Below, piece after piece: positions 1 to 7,180 of a DNA stretch of 19,740 nt. The stretch is taken from positions 1 through 19,740 of the forward strand of contig CALGUD010000053.1 of the NCBI GenBank assembly GCA_937901915.1. Reading direction: 5' to 3'. Each line of letters begins with the position of its first letter. The first letter of the stretch is position 1. The position numbers were made by a program, and so were the translations under genes. Under the pieces are notes generated by a model, which saw only the letters and a list, made by a program, of their open reading frames with translations, was not told the origin of the DNA and ran no database searches. Origin of the DNA: an uncultured Flavobacteriaceae bacterium. GTDB taxonomy: Bacteria; Bacteroidota; Bacteroidia; Flavobacteriales; Flavobacteriaceae.

Positions 1-68
1 CAGCGACACGCGTGCGCTCGAACAGACAGTTTTAATACCTTTTTAGACAGCCTCCTGAAAGGGGGCTT
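1..68 (+). other. Unassigned GC-rich leader upstream of hisF
   Basis: The first ~30 bases are about two-thirds G+C, far above the rest of the window. Reading frame 1 stays open to a TAA at 73-75 that overlaps the hisF start, and frame 2 stops at 44-46. Neither short translation resembles the HisA C-terminus that would be expected upstream of hisF. The bases GCCTCC and GGGGGC around 50-66 can pair into a six-base stem with a UGAAA loop just before the hisF ATG, burying the purine-rich ribosome-binding site. This could be the end of an upstream gene, a leader hairpin, or a contig-edge artefact; the window does not decide. Confidence 0.3.
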
Positions 69-824
69 ATGTTAACAAAAAGAATTATACCGTGTCTGGA
101 TATAAAAGACGGACGTACCGTAAAAGGTGTGAATTTCGTAGACCTGCGTGATGCGGGCGATCCGGTTGAACTGGCAGCCATTTATGCAGAGAAAGGTGCC
201 GATGAACTGGTTTTTTTAGATATCTCGGCTACTGAAGAAAAAAGAAAAACGTTGGCCGAATTGGTTTTGCATGTGGCTGAAAAGGTGAATATTCCATTTA
301 CAGTCGGTGGTGGTATCTCATCAGTAGAAGATGTGGATGTATTGCTTAAATGTGGAGCTGACAAAGTCTCAATCAATTCATCTGCTGTGAAAAATCCGCA
401 GCTTATTAACGACTTAGTTGCGAAATTTGGTAGTCAGTGTATAGTAGTTGCCATTGATGCGAAACAGATTGACGGAGAATGGAAAGTGCATTTAGTAGGC
501 GGCAAAGTACCGACTGAGATCAATCTTTTTGATTGGGCAAAAGAGGTAGAAGAAAGAGGTGCTGGCGAGATCCTTTTTACATCGATGGACCACGACGGTA
601 CTAAAGACGGATTTGCCAATGAAGCCTTGGCAAAATTGTCTGTGGAATTAAATATTCCTATTATTGCATCCGGGGGTGCGGGGAATATGCAACATTTTAC
701 AGATACTTTTATTAAAGGAAAGGCCGACGCTGCATTGGCAGCCAGTGTTTTTCACTTTAAGGAAATTGAAATAAAGGATTTAAAAGAAGAATTAAGACGG
801 AATAATATTCCGGTACGATTATAA
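69..824 (+). CDS. hisF: Imidazole glycerol phosphate synthase, cyclase subunit HisF
   Basis: HisF is the cytoplasmic cyclase subunit of imidazole glycerol phosphate synthase. It takes ammonia made by the glutaminase HisH and converts PRFAR to IGP and AICAR, linking histidine and purine synthesis. The 251-residue protein has the usual length and starts with the family's N-terminal block. Both catalytic aspartates are visible: D11 in CLDIKDG and D130 in VVAID. The phosphate-binding glycine motifs of the (beta/alpha)8 barrel are at about 80-84 (TVGGGIS) and 201-204 (SGGAG). The ATG at 69 follows an AGGGGG purine run. hisIE follows on the same strand after an unusually long, repeat-filled 240 bp gap, so the two are probably the tail of one his operon. 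HisA and HisH are not visible because the window starts here. Confidence 0.97.
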   Translation: MLTKRIIPCLDIKDGRTVKGVNFVDLRDAGDPVELAAIYAEKGADELVFLDISATEEKRKTLAELVLHVAEKVNIPFTVGGGISSVEDVDVLLKCGADKVSINSSAVKNPQLINDLVAKFGSQCIVVAIDAKQIDGEWKVHLVGGKVPTEINLFDWAKEVEERGAGEILFTSMDHDGTKDGFANEALAKLSVELNIPIIASGGAGNMQHFTDTFIKGKADAALAASVFHFKEIEIKDLKEELRRNNIPVRL

Positions 825-915
825 AGTACAATATACGAAGTGCGAAGTTAGAAGGTTAACAAATCGTACTTCGTATTTCAAACTTCAAACTTCTAACTTA
901 TAAAAAATGACTATA
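825..915 (+). repeat. Palindromic intergenic repeat, copy A
   Basis: This is the first of two near-identical ~90 bp copies between hisF and hisIE. It holds nested inverted repeats: AAGTTAGAAG (845-854) pairs with CTTCTAACTT (890-899), and TACGAAG (834-840) pairs with CTTCGTA (869-875), so the RNA could fold into a long hairpin. The copy runs on into AAAAAATGACTATA, which matches the hisIE start region. It resembles the CTTCGTA/CTTCTAACTT-type intergenic repeats that occur scattered in flavobacterial genomes, as I recall, but I cannot check copy number here. Confidence 0.8.
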
Positions 916-951
916 AACTTTCAAAGTAAAGTGAACTATTTTGGAAACTAA
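907..951 (+). other. Mini-ORF that mimics the hisIE start
   Basis: An ATG at 907 opens a 14-codon ORF ending in TAA at 949-951. Its first five residues (MTINF) nearly match those of HisIE (MTIDF), and the upstream bases (CTTATAAAAA) are identical. This suggests that the duplication which made repeat copies A and B also carried the first few hisIE codons, leaving a decoy start or a leader peptide. The encoded peptide has no run of histidines, so it is not a classical his attenuator peptide. Whether it is translated is unknown. Confidence 0.4.
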
Positions 952-983
952 ATTGTAAATGTATTAATGAAACTATTATAAAA

Positions 984-1074
984 AAGTACGAAATATGAAG
1001 TACGAAGTTAAAGTTTACAAATCTTACTTCGTATTTCTAACTTCTAACTTCTAACTTATAAAAAATGACAATAG
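984..1074 (+). repeat. Palindromic intergenic repeat, copy B
   Basis: This second copy of the repeat at 825-915 is about 85-90% identical by eye. It has the same order of parts: AAAGTACGA, GAAGTACGAAG, a short spacer, TTACTTCGTATTT, then three tandem CTTCTAA(CTT) units and CTTATAAAAAATGACAATA. It ends inside the first hisIE codons, so the hisIE translation start sits at the foot of the hairpin. The CTAACTT unit is reiterated more often here than in copy A, consistent with slippage in the arm. Confidence 0.8.
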
Positions 1075-1661
1075 ATTTTTCAAAAGAAAACGGACTTATT
1101 CCGGCAATTATTCAGGATGCCAGCACAAAAAATGTATTGATGTTAGGGTATATGAATGAGAAAGCATACCAAAAGACCGTTGAAAGCAAAAAAGTGACTT
1201 TTTTTAGCAGAAGCAAACAACGTTTGTGGACAAAAGGGGAGGAGAGTGGTAATTTTTTAAACCTTATAGATATTAAAGTCGATTGTGACAACGATACACT
1301 TTTAATAAAAGCAAACCCTGTAGGTCCTACTTGTCACAAAGGATCAGATACTTGCTGGGATGAAAAGAATGAATCTTCCTATGGGTTTCTTTCCAAATTG
1401 GAAAATGTGATTGCAGACAGGAAAGAAAATGCATCTTCCGATAAAAGTTATGTTTCTTCATTATTTAAGGAAGGAATTAATAAAATAGCCCAAAAAGTGG
1501 GAGAAGAGGCCATAGAGACTGTCATTGAAGCAAAAGATGATAATGATGACCTTTTTTTAAATGAATCGGCAGACCTGTTGTTTCACTACCTTATCCTGTT
1601 ACAAGCTAAAGGTTTTAAACTGGATGATATTGTGGATGTGTTGAAAAAAAGAGAAAAATAA
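1065..1661 (+). CDS. hisIE: Bifunctional phosphoribosyl-AMP cyclohydrolase / phosphoribosyl-ATP pyrophosphatase
   Basis: This is a cytoplasmic fusion enzyme for steps 2 and 3 of histidine synthesis. The C-terminal HisE half removes pyrophosphate from phosphoribosyl-ATP, and the N-terminal HisI half opens the purine ring of phosphoribosyl-AMP. The HisI domain spans about residues 1-105 and has the zinc cysteines C74, C90 and C97 and the magnesium-site aspartates of DCDND (73-77). The HisE domain is about 125-198 and carries the helical motif KVGEEAIETVIEAK (144-157) followed by the NESADLLFHYLILL helix. At 198 residues the length is normal for the fusion. The start lies at the edge of repeat copy B. 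The gene ends 9 bases from the convergent stop of the guanine deaminase. Confidence 0.96.
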   Translation: MTIDFSKENGLIPAIIQDASTKNVLMLGYMNEKAYQKTVESKKVTFFSRSKQRLWTKGEESGNFLNLIDIKVDCDNDTLLIKANPVGPTCHKGSDTCWDEKNESSYGFLSKLENVIADRKENASSDKSYVSSLFKEGINKIAQKVGEEAIETVIEAKDDNDDLFLNESADLLFHYLILLQAKGFKLDDIVDVLKKREK

Positions 1662-1670
1662 AAAATATAT

Positions 1671-2147
1671 CTAATATTCCAAGCGGTCGGACTTCTGAAG
1701 CCATTGTTTCATTATTTCATAACCTTCATCTCTCAGAAGATTTTCCGTTGTAATTTTCCGGTTTTGAAAATTGACATTAATTTCATTATAAATAAAGTCA
1801 TCATCAAAACCTATAGAAGCAGCATCTTCCCTGGTGCATGCAAATACTAATCGTGATGGACGCGCCCAATAAATGGCTCCCAGGCACATGGGGCAAGGTT
1901 CACAGGAAGAATAGATGGTACAGTCCTCCAATTGAAAAGAATTAAGGTGTTGGCAAGCATCTCTGATAGCTACAATTTCAGCATGAGCTGTAGGGTCTGA
2001 AGTAGAAGTAACCCTATTAAAACCCCTACCTATCACTACATCATTTTTTACAATAATTGCTCCAAAAGGTCCCCCTTCGTTACTGAGAATACCCTGTTTA
2101 GATAATTCCATAGCCTGTCTTAAATACTCATGATCCTTTGTCTTCAT
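1671..2147 (-). CDS. guaD: Guanine deaminase, CDA-fold (GuaD type)
   Basis: This is a small zinc-dependent deaminase of the cytidine deaminase fold that converts guanine to xanthine in purine salvage. The zinc site is intact: H55 and catalytic E57 in HAEIVAIR, and C85/C88 in PCPMC. The long SCEPCPMCLGAIYWARP block, the GFDDDFIY segment (113-120) and the final Glu-Tyr match my memory of Bacillus subtilis GuaD, in which the C-terminal tyrosine reaches the active site by domain swapping. That separates it from the tRNA deaminase TadA, the main alternative. It is 158 residues long, close to the known enzyme. The start is 22 bases after the stop of the upstream oxidoreductase gene, so the two are probably co-transcribed. 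Confidence 0.87.
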   Translation of the reverse strand: MKTKDHEYLRQAMELSKQGILSNEGGPFGAIIVKNDVVIGRGFNRVTSTSDPTAHAEIVAIRDACQHLNSFQLEDCTIYSSCEPCPMCLGAIYWARPSRLVFACTREDAASIGFDDDFIYNEINVNFQNRKITTENLLRDEGYEIMKQWLQKSDRLEY

Positions 2148-2169
2148 ATGTAAATAAAAGTTTCACAAC

Positions 2170-3300
2170 TTAATTTCCCGGTCGCAGATCCAGAACAGCA
2201 GGGATATCTTCAAGTGTAACCACAGCACCTTCATTTGCAGCCGATTCATATATTTTCTCTATAATATAATTATCACGTAACCCCATTTCTCCAGGAACTA
2301 AACTCGGTGTGTTTTGTAAAATATTTTGAGCAAAAGCATCCATTTGTTCCGCTTGCTGATTAACAGGCGTAACGGTCATAGGACCATCGGGAGTACTCCC
2401 TTGTAATCCGTTATAGATAAATGCGGGTGATAGTTTTAACTCTCCTTTTTCAGTATTCGCAGTTAAATGATCATAAAAAGGCTCTTCATAGCTGGTTTTA
2501 CAATACGCTTTACCTGAAGGAAAGGTCATTTCCCATTCTATAGTACCTTCAATATCTTTAAAAAACTCATCGTCTTTGGTTATATTTTTAGCCCATAATG
2601 AAGTGGGTAATTCCCCGAAGGTATAAATACAGCCTTGTAAACAGTAAATCCCCAAGTCCATTAAAGGACCACCACCGGCTAATTCCTTTTGAGTTCGCCA
2701 TCTTTTGGGATCATCTAAAATAAAAGAAAAGCTGGACTCCATATTCATTTCACCATATACCCGGTTTTGTCCTAAAACCATCATTTGTTCATTAAACGGA
2801 TCGAAATGTAGCCGGTATCCTATAGATAATTTTTTTCCAGCTTCCTTACAAGCAGCAATCATTTTTTCGCAATCTTCTACAGATGTAGCCATAGGTTTTT
2901 CACAGATTACATGTTTTCCGGCTTTTGCAGCACGAATGGTATATTCAGCATGCATACTATTTGGCAAAACAACATATACAATATCAATATCATCATTATC
3001 TGCTATAGAATCAAAATTCTCGTAATTGTAAACATTCTCTTCTTTCAGGTTATACTTTTTAATCCATTCCGCCTCTTTTTCTTTGGTCCCGGTTACAATT
3101 CCGGCCAGGTAACAATATTCTGTTTCCAGTAGAGCAGGTGCCAGTTGCCCTCCTGCATAACTTCCAAGCCCAACAAGGGCAACACCTAACTTTTTGTTTT
3201 GTAACGGTTTATTGAATCCATAAAGTAATGGTAATTGAGATGCAACAAGCGTACCACTGGAAATTTGTAATAATTGCTTAATAAATGGGCGTCTTTTCAT
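2170..3300 (-). CDS. Gfo/Idh/MocA-family oxidoreductase, Tat-exported
   Basis: This is an NAD(P)-dependent oxidoreductase of the glucose-fructose oxidoreductase / inositol dehydrogenase / MocA family, 376 residues. The N-terminus has a twin-arginine signal (RRPFIKQ, residues 3-9, then a hydrophobic stretch to about 28), so the folded cofactor-loaded enzyme is probably exported to the periplasm, as with Zymomonas glucose-fructose oxidoreductase. The Rossmann motif GLGSYAGG is at 44-51, the hallmark EKP at 134-136, and the substrate-side GGGPLMDLGIYC at 209-220 with D215 and Y219. The C-terminal domain is an open beta sheet of the usual size. The substrate, likely a sugar or cyclitol, cannot be told. 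It sits first in a two-gene unit with guanine deaminase. Confidence 0.88.
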   Translation of the reverse strand: MKRRPFIKQLLQISSGTLVASQLPLLYGFNKPLQNKKLGVALVGLGSYAGGQLAPALLETEYCYLAGIVTGTKEKEAEWIKKYNLKEENVYNYENFDSIADNDDIDIVYVVLPNSMHAEYTIRAAKAGKHVICEKPMATSVEDCEKMIAACKEAGKKLSIGYRLHFDPFNEQMMVLGQNRVYGEMNMESSFSFILDDPKRWRTQKELAGGGPLMDLGIYCLQGCIYTFGELPTSLWAKNITKDDEFFKDIEGTIEWEMTFPSGKAYCKTSYEEPFYDHLTANTEKGELKLSPAFIYNGLQGSTPDGPMTVTPVNQQAEQMDAFAQNILQNTPSLVPGEMGLRDNYIIEKIYESAANEGAVVTLEDIPAVLDLRPGN

Positions 3301-3461
3301 TTCAGTTGGTTTATGGGTTATGTTTTCAGCGTAATTTTCTTCTAAAAATAATGATTTTATTTTTAACCAAAGAGAAAATTAATTTTTCCGGGGACAGTTA
3401 GTTCAGAGAAGGAATGGTATGGAATGGATAATAAAAAGAACTAAAATTATTGCTTTACTGT

Positions 3462-4079
3462 TTACTTATCTTTCTCTACTATAGTTCTGAAAGTAAGATT
3501 TATTCGGGGAGTTTTAATTAATTTTGTTGGTGGTAACCGATGAAGCCAATTTTTTTGTGTGTCATCTTTCATTACAAGCAAACTCCCATTTTCTAATACC
3601 AAAGAGACCTTTTCTTTGGTTTCTTTGTGCTTAAAAGCAAATTTTCGTTCTGCTCCGAAACTCATTGAAGCTATCGCCCCGTTTTTCTTCAAATCTTTTT
3701 CAGCATCACTATGCCATGCCATTCCTTCGCTACCATCATGGTACAAATTTAACAAACATGAATTGAATGTTTCTCCTGTTCTGGATTGCACTAATCCTTT
3801 TAATTTCAATAACTCTTTGGTCCACGGAAGAGCCAGTTTTGTGGTATTAGAATAGGTATATTCAAATGGTTTTTCGCCATACCAGGCTACTTTTCGCTTC
3901 GTAACTATACGTTTTCCAAAAATGATGGCAATATCATTTTTCCACTGAATTTTGTTGAGTAAATCGTTGAAATAGTCATTCGCTTGCTGTGAGGTCATTA
4001 ATTTTCCGTAGTAGTTTACGGTTCCGTCTCTGGGTAACAAGTTTATATTTTTTCCTGATTCATCACTGAATAAATCCAT
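3462..4079 (-). CDS. alkB: AlkB-like 2-oxoglutarate/Fe(II) dioxygenase
   Basis: This is a DNA/RNA alkylation-repair dioxygenase that oxidatively removes methyl groups from bases such as 1-methyladenine and 3-methylcytosine. Numbered from the chosen start (205 residues), the iron ligands are H123 and D125 (WHSDAE) and H180 (WLHRLPP), and the 2-oxoglutarate arginines are R192 and R198 in PRINLTFR. The NLYHDGSEGMAWH block resembles the ALKBH2/3-like branch common in bacteria. The frame stays open upstream to 4169, but that extension runs into the terminator hairpin of the preceding gene and is not conserved-looking, so ATG 4079 with MDLFSDE is preferred. The gene appears to be its own transcription unit. 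No Ada or other repair gene is adjacent. Confidence 0.92.
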   Translation of the reverse strand: MDLFSDESGKNINLLPRDGTVNYYGKLMTSQQANDYFNDLLNKIQWKNDIAIIFGKRIVTKRKVAWYGEKPFEYTYSNTTKLALPWTKELLKLKGLVQSRTGETFNSCLLNLYHDGSEGMAWHSDAEKDLKKNGAIASMSFGAERKFAFKHKETKEKVSLVLENGSLLVMKDDTQKNWLHRLPPTKLIKTPRINLTFRTIVEKDK

Positions 4080-4150
4080 CTTTAATACTTTTCTAAATTG
4101 AAGAAGTTGTGAATCTAATATAAATAATGTTTTTAAATTTATATGGATAG

Positions 4151-4182
4151 AAAAACTAAAAAGCCTCACAATTGTGAGGCTT
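4151..4182 (-). terminator. Rho-independent terminator of the nif3/zinc-ribbon operon
   Basis: AAGCCTCAC (4161-4169) and GTGAGGCTT (4174-4182) form a perfect nine-base stem with an AATT loop. Read on the minus strand it is followed by TTTTTAGTTTTT. It lies 24 bases after the stop codon of the coiled-coil gene, so it ends that operon. Confidence 0.88.
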
Positions 4183-4205
4183 AATATAAGTATATTTAAA
4201 ACAGT

Positions 4206-4985
4206 TTATAGTGATGAAAACAGTTTGTCCATTTTTTCTTTTTCTTCTTCGGCCAGGGCTACATCAACTAAAATCCGCCCGCTATGTTCATCAGTAATGA
4301 TTTTTTTACGGGTAGCTATTTCCATTTGCACTTGTGGTGGAATTGTGAAGAAGGACCCACCTGAGGCTCCTCTTTCTATAGCTACAACGGCTAAACCGTT
4401 CTTTACGTTTTCACGTATTCTTTTATATGCATTTAATAGCCTTTCTTCAATCAATCCTTCAAATTCGGCACTTTTATTAAGAAGTGCTTTTTCTTCTTTT
4501 TCAGTTTCGGCTAAGATCGCATCTAATTCACTTTTTTTATGCTTTAAGTGGTTATCCCGCTCTGCCAGTTTTTCTTTGGTTTGCGCAATAGCCTCTTTTT
4601 TCTGTTCAATCTGAACTTTATGTTCCTTTATATGTTTTTCTGCCAGTTGTATTTCAAGCTCCTGAAATTCAACTTCTTTAGACAGTGAATTGAACTCCCT
4701 GTTATTTCTAACATTTTTTTGTTGCTCACTATACTTCTTAATAAGAACTTTAGCCCCTTCAATAAGATTTTTCTTGTCAGAAATAGAAGTGTTTATGTTT
4801 ACCAGTTCTTCATTCAGTTTTTCCAGACGGGTTTTTAAACCTTCAACTTCATCTTCAAGGTCCTGAACTTCTAAAGGTAGCTCACCTCTTACATTTCTGA
4901 TTTCATCAATTCTGGAGTCTACTAATTGTAAATTGTAAAGCGTTCGTAACTTATCTTCTACGGTTGCTTCTTTCTTTTGTGCCAT
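4206..4985 (-). CDS. Coiled-coil protein of the C4-type zinc-ribbon family, zinc ligands lost
   Basis: This 259-residue protein is built like the bacterial 'C4-type zinc ribbon domain' family: a long charged coiled coil (about 8-190), then a conserved C-terminal module. Family members are thought to bind nucleic acid, but the role is not firmly established. The module is recognisable from IPPQVQMEIATRKKII (215-230) and HSGRILVD (234-241). The four cysteines normally found in CGGC and CEHCGR are replaced by S208, S211, D232 and S235, and the whole protein contains no cysteine at all. It therefore cannot bind zinc in the usual way. It starts three bases after the nif3 stop, so the pair is an operon, closed by the hairpin at 4151-4182. 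Confidence 0.88.
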   Translation of the reverse strand: MAQKKEATVEDKLRTLYNLQLVDSRIDEIRNVRGELPLEVQDLEDEVEGLKTRLEKLNEELVNINTSISDKKNLIEGAKVLIKKYSEQQKNVRNNREFNSLSKEVEFQELEIQLAEKHIKEHKVQIEQKKEAIAQTKEKLAERDNHLKHKKSELDAILAETEKEEKALLNKSAEFEGLIEERLLNAYKRIRENVKNGLAVVAIERGASGGSFFTIPPQVQMEIATRKKIITDEHSGRILVDVALAEEEKEKMDKLFSSL

Positions 4986-4988
4986 ATT

Positions 4989-6110
4989 TTATAAATACTT
5001 GACAGGGTTTGTATTTGAAACGGATAAAACGACCTTACCTACCGGAAAGGCAGGGGCAAAATTAGGGAATTTTTTTGTAAGATACCTAACTAAAAGTGAT
5101 TTTGTAAATTGTTCACTCTCATAATGCCCGATATCTGCTATAACTAACTTATTTTCAGACTTGTAAAATTCGTGATATTTAATATCTGAGGTAATAAAAA
5201 TATCTGCCCCAGACTTTATAGCATGTTCTATAGCAAAGGCACCGCTGCCTCCAAGCACTGCTACTTTTTTAATTTTTTTGCCAAGTAGTTCTGAATGCCT
5301 GATACAGCTTACATTCATTTTATCTTTTACAAAATTTAAAAAGTCTTTTTCAGGAACAGGTGTTGAAAGCTCACCAATCATTCCTATACCTATTTGCTGA
5401 TTCTTATTTTCTAGGGTAGTAATCTCATAAGCTACTTCTTCATAAGGATGACTCTTAAAGAGGGATTCTAACATAATGTTTTCCCTATGCTTTGGATAAG
5501 TAACTCCGATACTGATTTCCGGTTCAAAGCTGGTTTTTCCAATTTCACCCACCACGGGGTTTGAATTTTCATTGCCTTTAAAAGTGCCGGTACCTTTTGT
5601 ATTAAAACTGCAATTCGAATAGTTGCCTATTGTGCCTGCTCCTGCACTAAATAACGCTTCACGAACCTTTTCTGCACTATTTTCAGGTACAAATGTGACC
5701 AGTTTTTTAATGGTTCCTTTTTGTGGAATAAGGATTTTGGTATTTTTAAGGTTTAAAATCTCACATATTTCACTATTCACACCTTTAAAACAGTTATCCA
5801 ATGCAGTATGTACGGCAAAAATGGATATATTATTTTGTATAGCTTTTAAAACAACCCTTTCTACATAATTACTTCCGGTAATTTTTTTTAGACCACTAAA
5901 AATGATTGGATGAAAACTTACTATGAGGTTACAGTTTTTTTCTATGGCCTCATCAATCACATTTTCAAGAGTGTCAAGAGTAACCAAAACACCGGATACT
6001 TCATTGTTACTATTACCAACCAAAAGTCCTGTATTATCAAAATCTTCTGCATAAGCCAAAGGGGAAAGTTCTTCTATAGCATTTATTATATCTTGTACTA
6101 TCATCGGCAT
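4989..6110 (-). CDS. Nif3-like dinuclear metal-centre protein
   Basis: This 373-residue member of the Nif3/YbgI/YqfO family (DUF34) is a toroidal hexamer with a two-metal site. Members are often annotated 'GTP cyclohydrolase I type 2', but the true function is unsettled. Visible metal-site residues are H67, H101/D105 (HTALD) and H329/E333 (GHYESEQ). The usual HHP pair is FHP here (F66-H67), so one ligand seems missing. An insertion at about residues 130-240 corresponds to the PII/CutA-like domain seen in YqfO-type longer members. Translation may begin at M1 (6110) or M3 (6104); the second would look more like the family start and suits the nearby -7 element. It is divergent from lpxK, with 39 bases between the two start codons. 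Confidence 0.92.
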   Translation of the reverse strand: MPMIVQDIINAIEELSPLAYAEDFDNTGLLVGNSNNEVSGVLVTLDTLENVIDEAIEKNCNLIVSFHPIIFSGLKKITGSNYVERVVLKAIQNNISIFAVHTALDNCFKGVNSEICEILNLKNTKILIPQKGTIKKLVTFVPENSAEKVREALFSAGAGTIGNYSNCSFNTKGTGTFKGNENSNPVVGEIGKTSFEPEISIGVTYPKHRENIMLESLFKSHPYEEVAYEITTLENKNQQIGIGMIGELSTPVPEKDFLNFVKDKMNVSCIRHSELLGKKIKKVAVLGGSGAFAIEHAIKSGADIFITSDIKYHEFYKSENKLVIADIGHYESEQFTKSLLVRYLTKKFPNFAPAFPVGKVVLSVSNTNPVKYL

Positions 6111-6120
6111 TATTTTTTTT

Positions 6121-6128
6121 CAAAGATA
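6121..6128 (-). promoter_or_regulatory. Candidate -7 promoter element for nif3
   Basis: The minus strand reads TATCTTTG, an exact match to the Bacteroidota -7 consensus TANNTTTG, 10 bases before the first nif3 start. No good -33 TTTG is seen at the usual spacing. A transcription start a few bases downstream would leave almost no leader ahead of 6110, which fits better with translation starting at 6104. Confidence 0.45.
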
Positions 6129-6149
6129 AAATATTATATTTTCGTCGTT

Positions 6150-7157
6150 ATGCACAGACTAAGAAAATTACTTTTTCCATTTTCAATAATTTACAGTTTG
6201 GTTTTGAGTATCCGAAATGTTTTTTATGATACCAATATATTCAGCTCAAAATCTTATAAACTACCATTAATCTGTGTAGGGAACTTAAGCGTTGGCGGTA
6301 CCGGTAAAACACCCATGACCGAATATTTAATTACCCTTTTAAAAGATAATTTTAAAGTGGCCGTTTTAAGTAGGGGGTACAAACGTAAAACTAAAGGTTT
6401 TATACTTGCTGACCAGAACATAAATGTACATGAAATAGGGGATGAGCCATTTCAATATTTTGAGAAGTTCAAAAATATCCATGTTGCTGTTGATGAAAAT
6501 CGGGAAAATGGAATAGACTTGTTGCGGAAAATTATAAAACCGGATGTAATTATCCTGGATGATGCATTTCAACACCGAAAGGTAAAAGCCAGGCTGAATA
6601 TTTTATTAACCGTCTACAATGATTTATATACAGATGATTTTATTCTACCGGCAGGAAATTTACGTGATAATAGAAATCAGGCCCGGAGGGCACAAATTAT
6701 AGTTGTTACCAAGTGCCCTGACTCATTATCTGAGATAGAAAGAGACGAGGCAATAAAAAAGTTGAAACCTAAACCCTATCAATCCGTATTTTTTACTTCA
6801 ATCCGGTATGAAAAAAATTTAAGATCTACAGACCATGTAATAGATATTGATGATTTGAAAGTTAAGCCATTCACACTTATAACAGGAATTGCCAATCCTA
6901 AGCCTTTAGTAAAATATCTAAATCTACAGGGCTTGGATTTTAAACATTTAAAATTTAAAGACCATCATGACTTCTCTACTTCTGAAATTAAAGGTTTTGA
7001 AGATGAAGATATTATTATTACTACCGAAAAAGATTTCGTCCGCCTAAAAGGCCGGCTTCAAAACGTATATTATTTAGGTATAAAAAATGATTTCTTGTTT
7101 AATGAAGAAAGTAAGTTTGAAGATCTTATCTTTAAGAATGTAAGCAAAATAAATTAA
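6150..7157 (+). CDS. lpxK: Tetraacyldisaccharide 4'-kinase LpxK
   Basis: LpxK is the inner-membrane-associated kinase that phosphorylates the 4' position of the tetraacyldisaccharide to give lipid IVA, the sixth step of lipid A synthesis. The 335-residue protein starts with a hydrophobic, basic segment (1-25) that anchors it at the membrane. The P-loop is at 44-54 (GNLSVGGTGKT), followed by LSRGYKR (73-79), GDEP (97-100), DDAFQHR (137-143) and LPAGNLRD (166-173), all family hallmarks. The frame is open for 80 codons upstream, but that part is antisense to nif3 and unlike LpxK, so ATG 6150 is chosen. A near-match -7 element (TATATTTT) lies just upstream. The gene converges on the histidine kinase with 23 bases between stops. 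Confidence 0.95.
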   Translation: MHRLRKLLFPFSIIYSLVLSIRNVFYDTNIFSSKSYKLPLICVGNLSVGGTGKTPMTEYLITLLKDNFKVAVLSRGYKRKTKGFILADQNINVHEIGDEPFQYFEKFKNIHVAVDENRENGIDLLRKIIKPDVIILDDAFQHRKVKARLNILLTVYNDLYTDDFILPAGNLRDNRNQARRAQIIVVTKCPDSLSEIERDEAIKKLKPKPYQSVFFTSIRYEKNLRSTDHVIDIDDLKVKPFTLITGIANPKPLVKYLNLQGLDFKHLKFKDHHDFSTSEIKGFEDEDIIITTEKDFVRLKGRLQNVYYLGIKNDFLFNEESKFEDLIFKNVSKIN

Positions 7158-7180
7158 CTAAAGTTAATCATTACCTGATC

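Noticed and set aside
907..951. Classical histidine attenuator leader peptide
   Set aside because: The 14-residue peptide has no histidine run, and the similarity to the HisIE start is better explained by duplication.
4080..4169. 30-residue N-terminal extension of the AlkB protein
   Set aside because: It runs through the terminator hairpin of the upstream operon, and the family-like sequence begins at ATG 4079.
5910..6149. 80-codon N-terminal extension of LpxK
   Set aside because: It is antisense to the nif3 gene and lacks LpxK-like sequence; the LpxK motifs and hydrophobic N-terminus fit a start at 6150.
7158..7180. ATTAAC/GTTAAT inverted repeat between lpxK and the kinase as a shared terminator
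   Set aside because: The stem is short and AT-only, with no T run on either strand.
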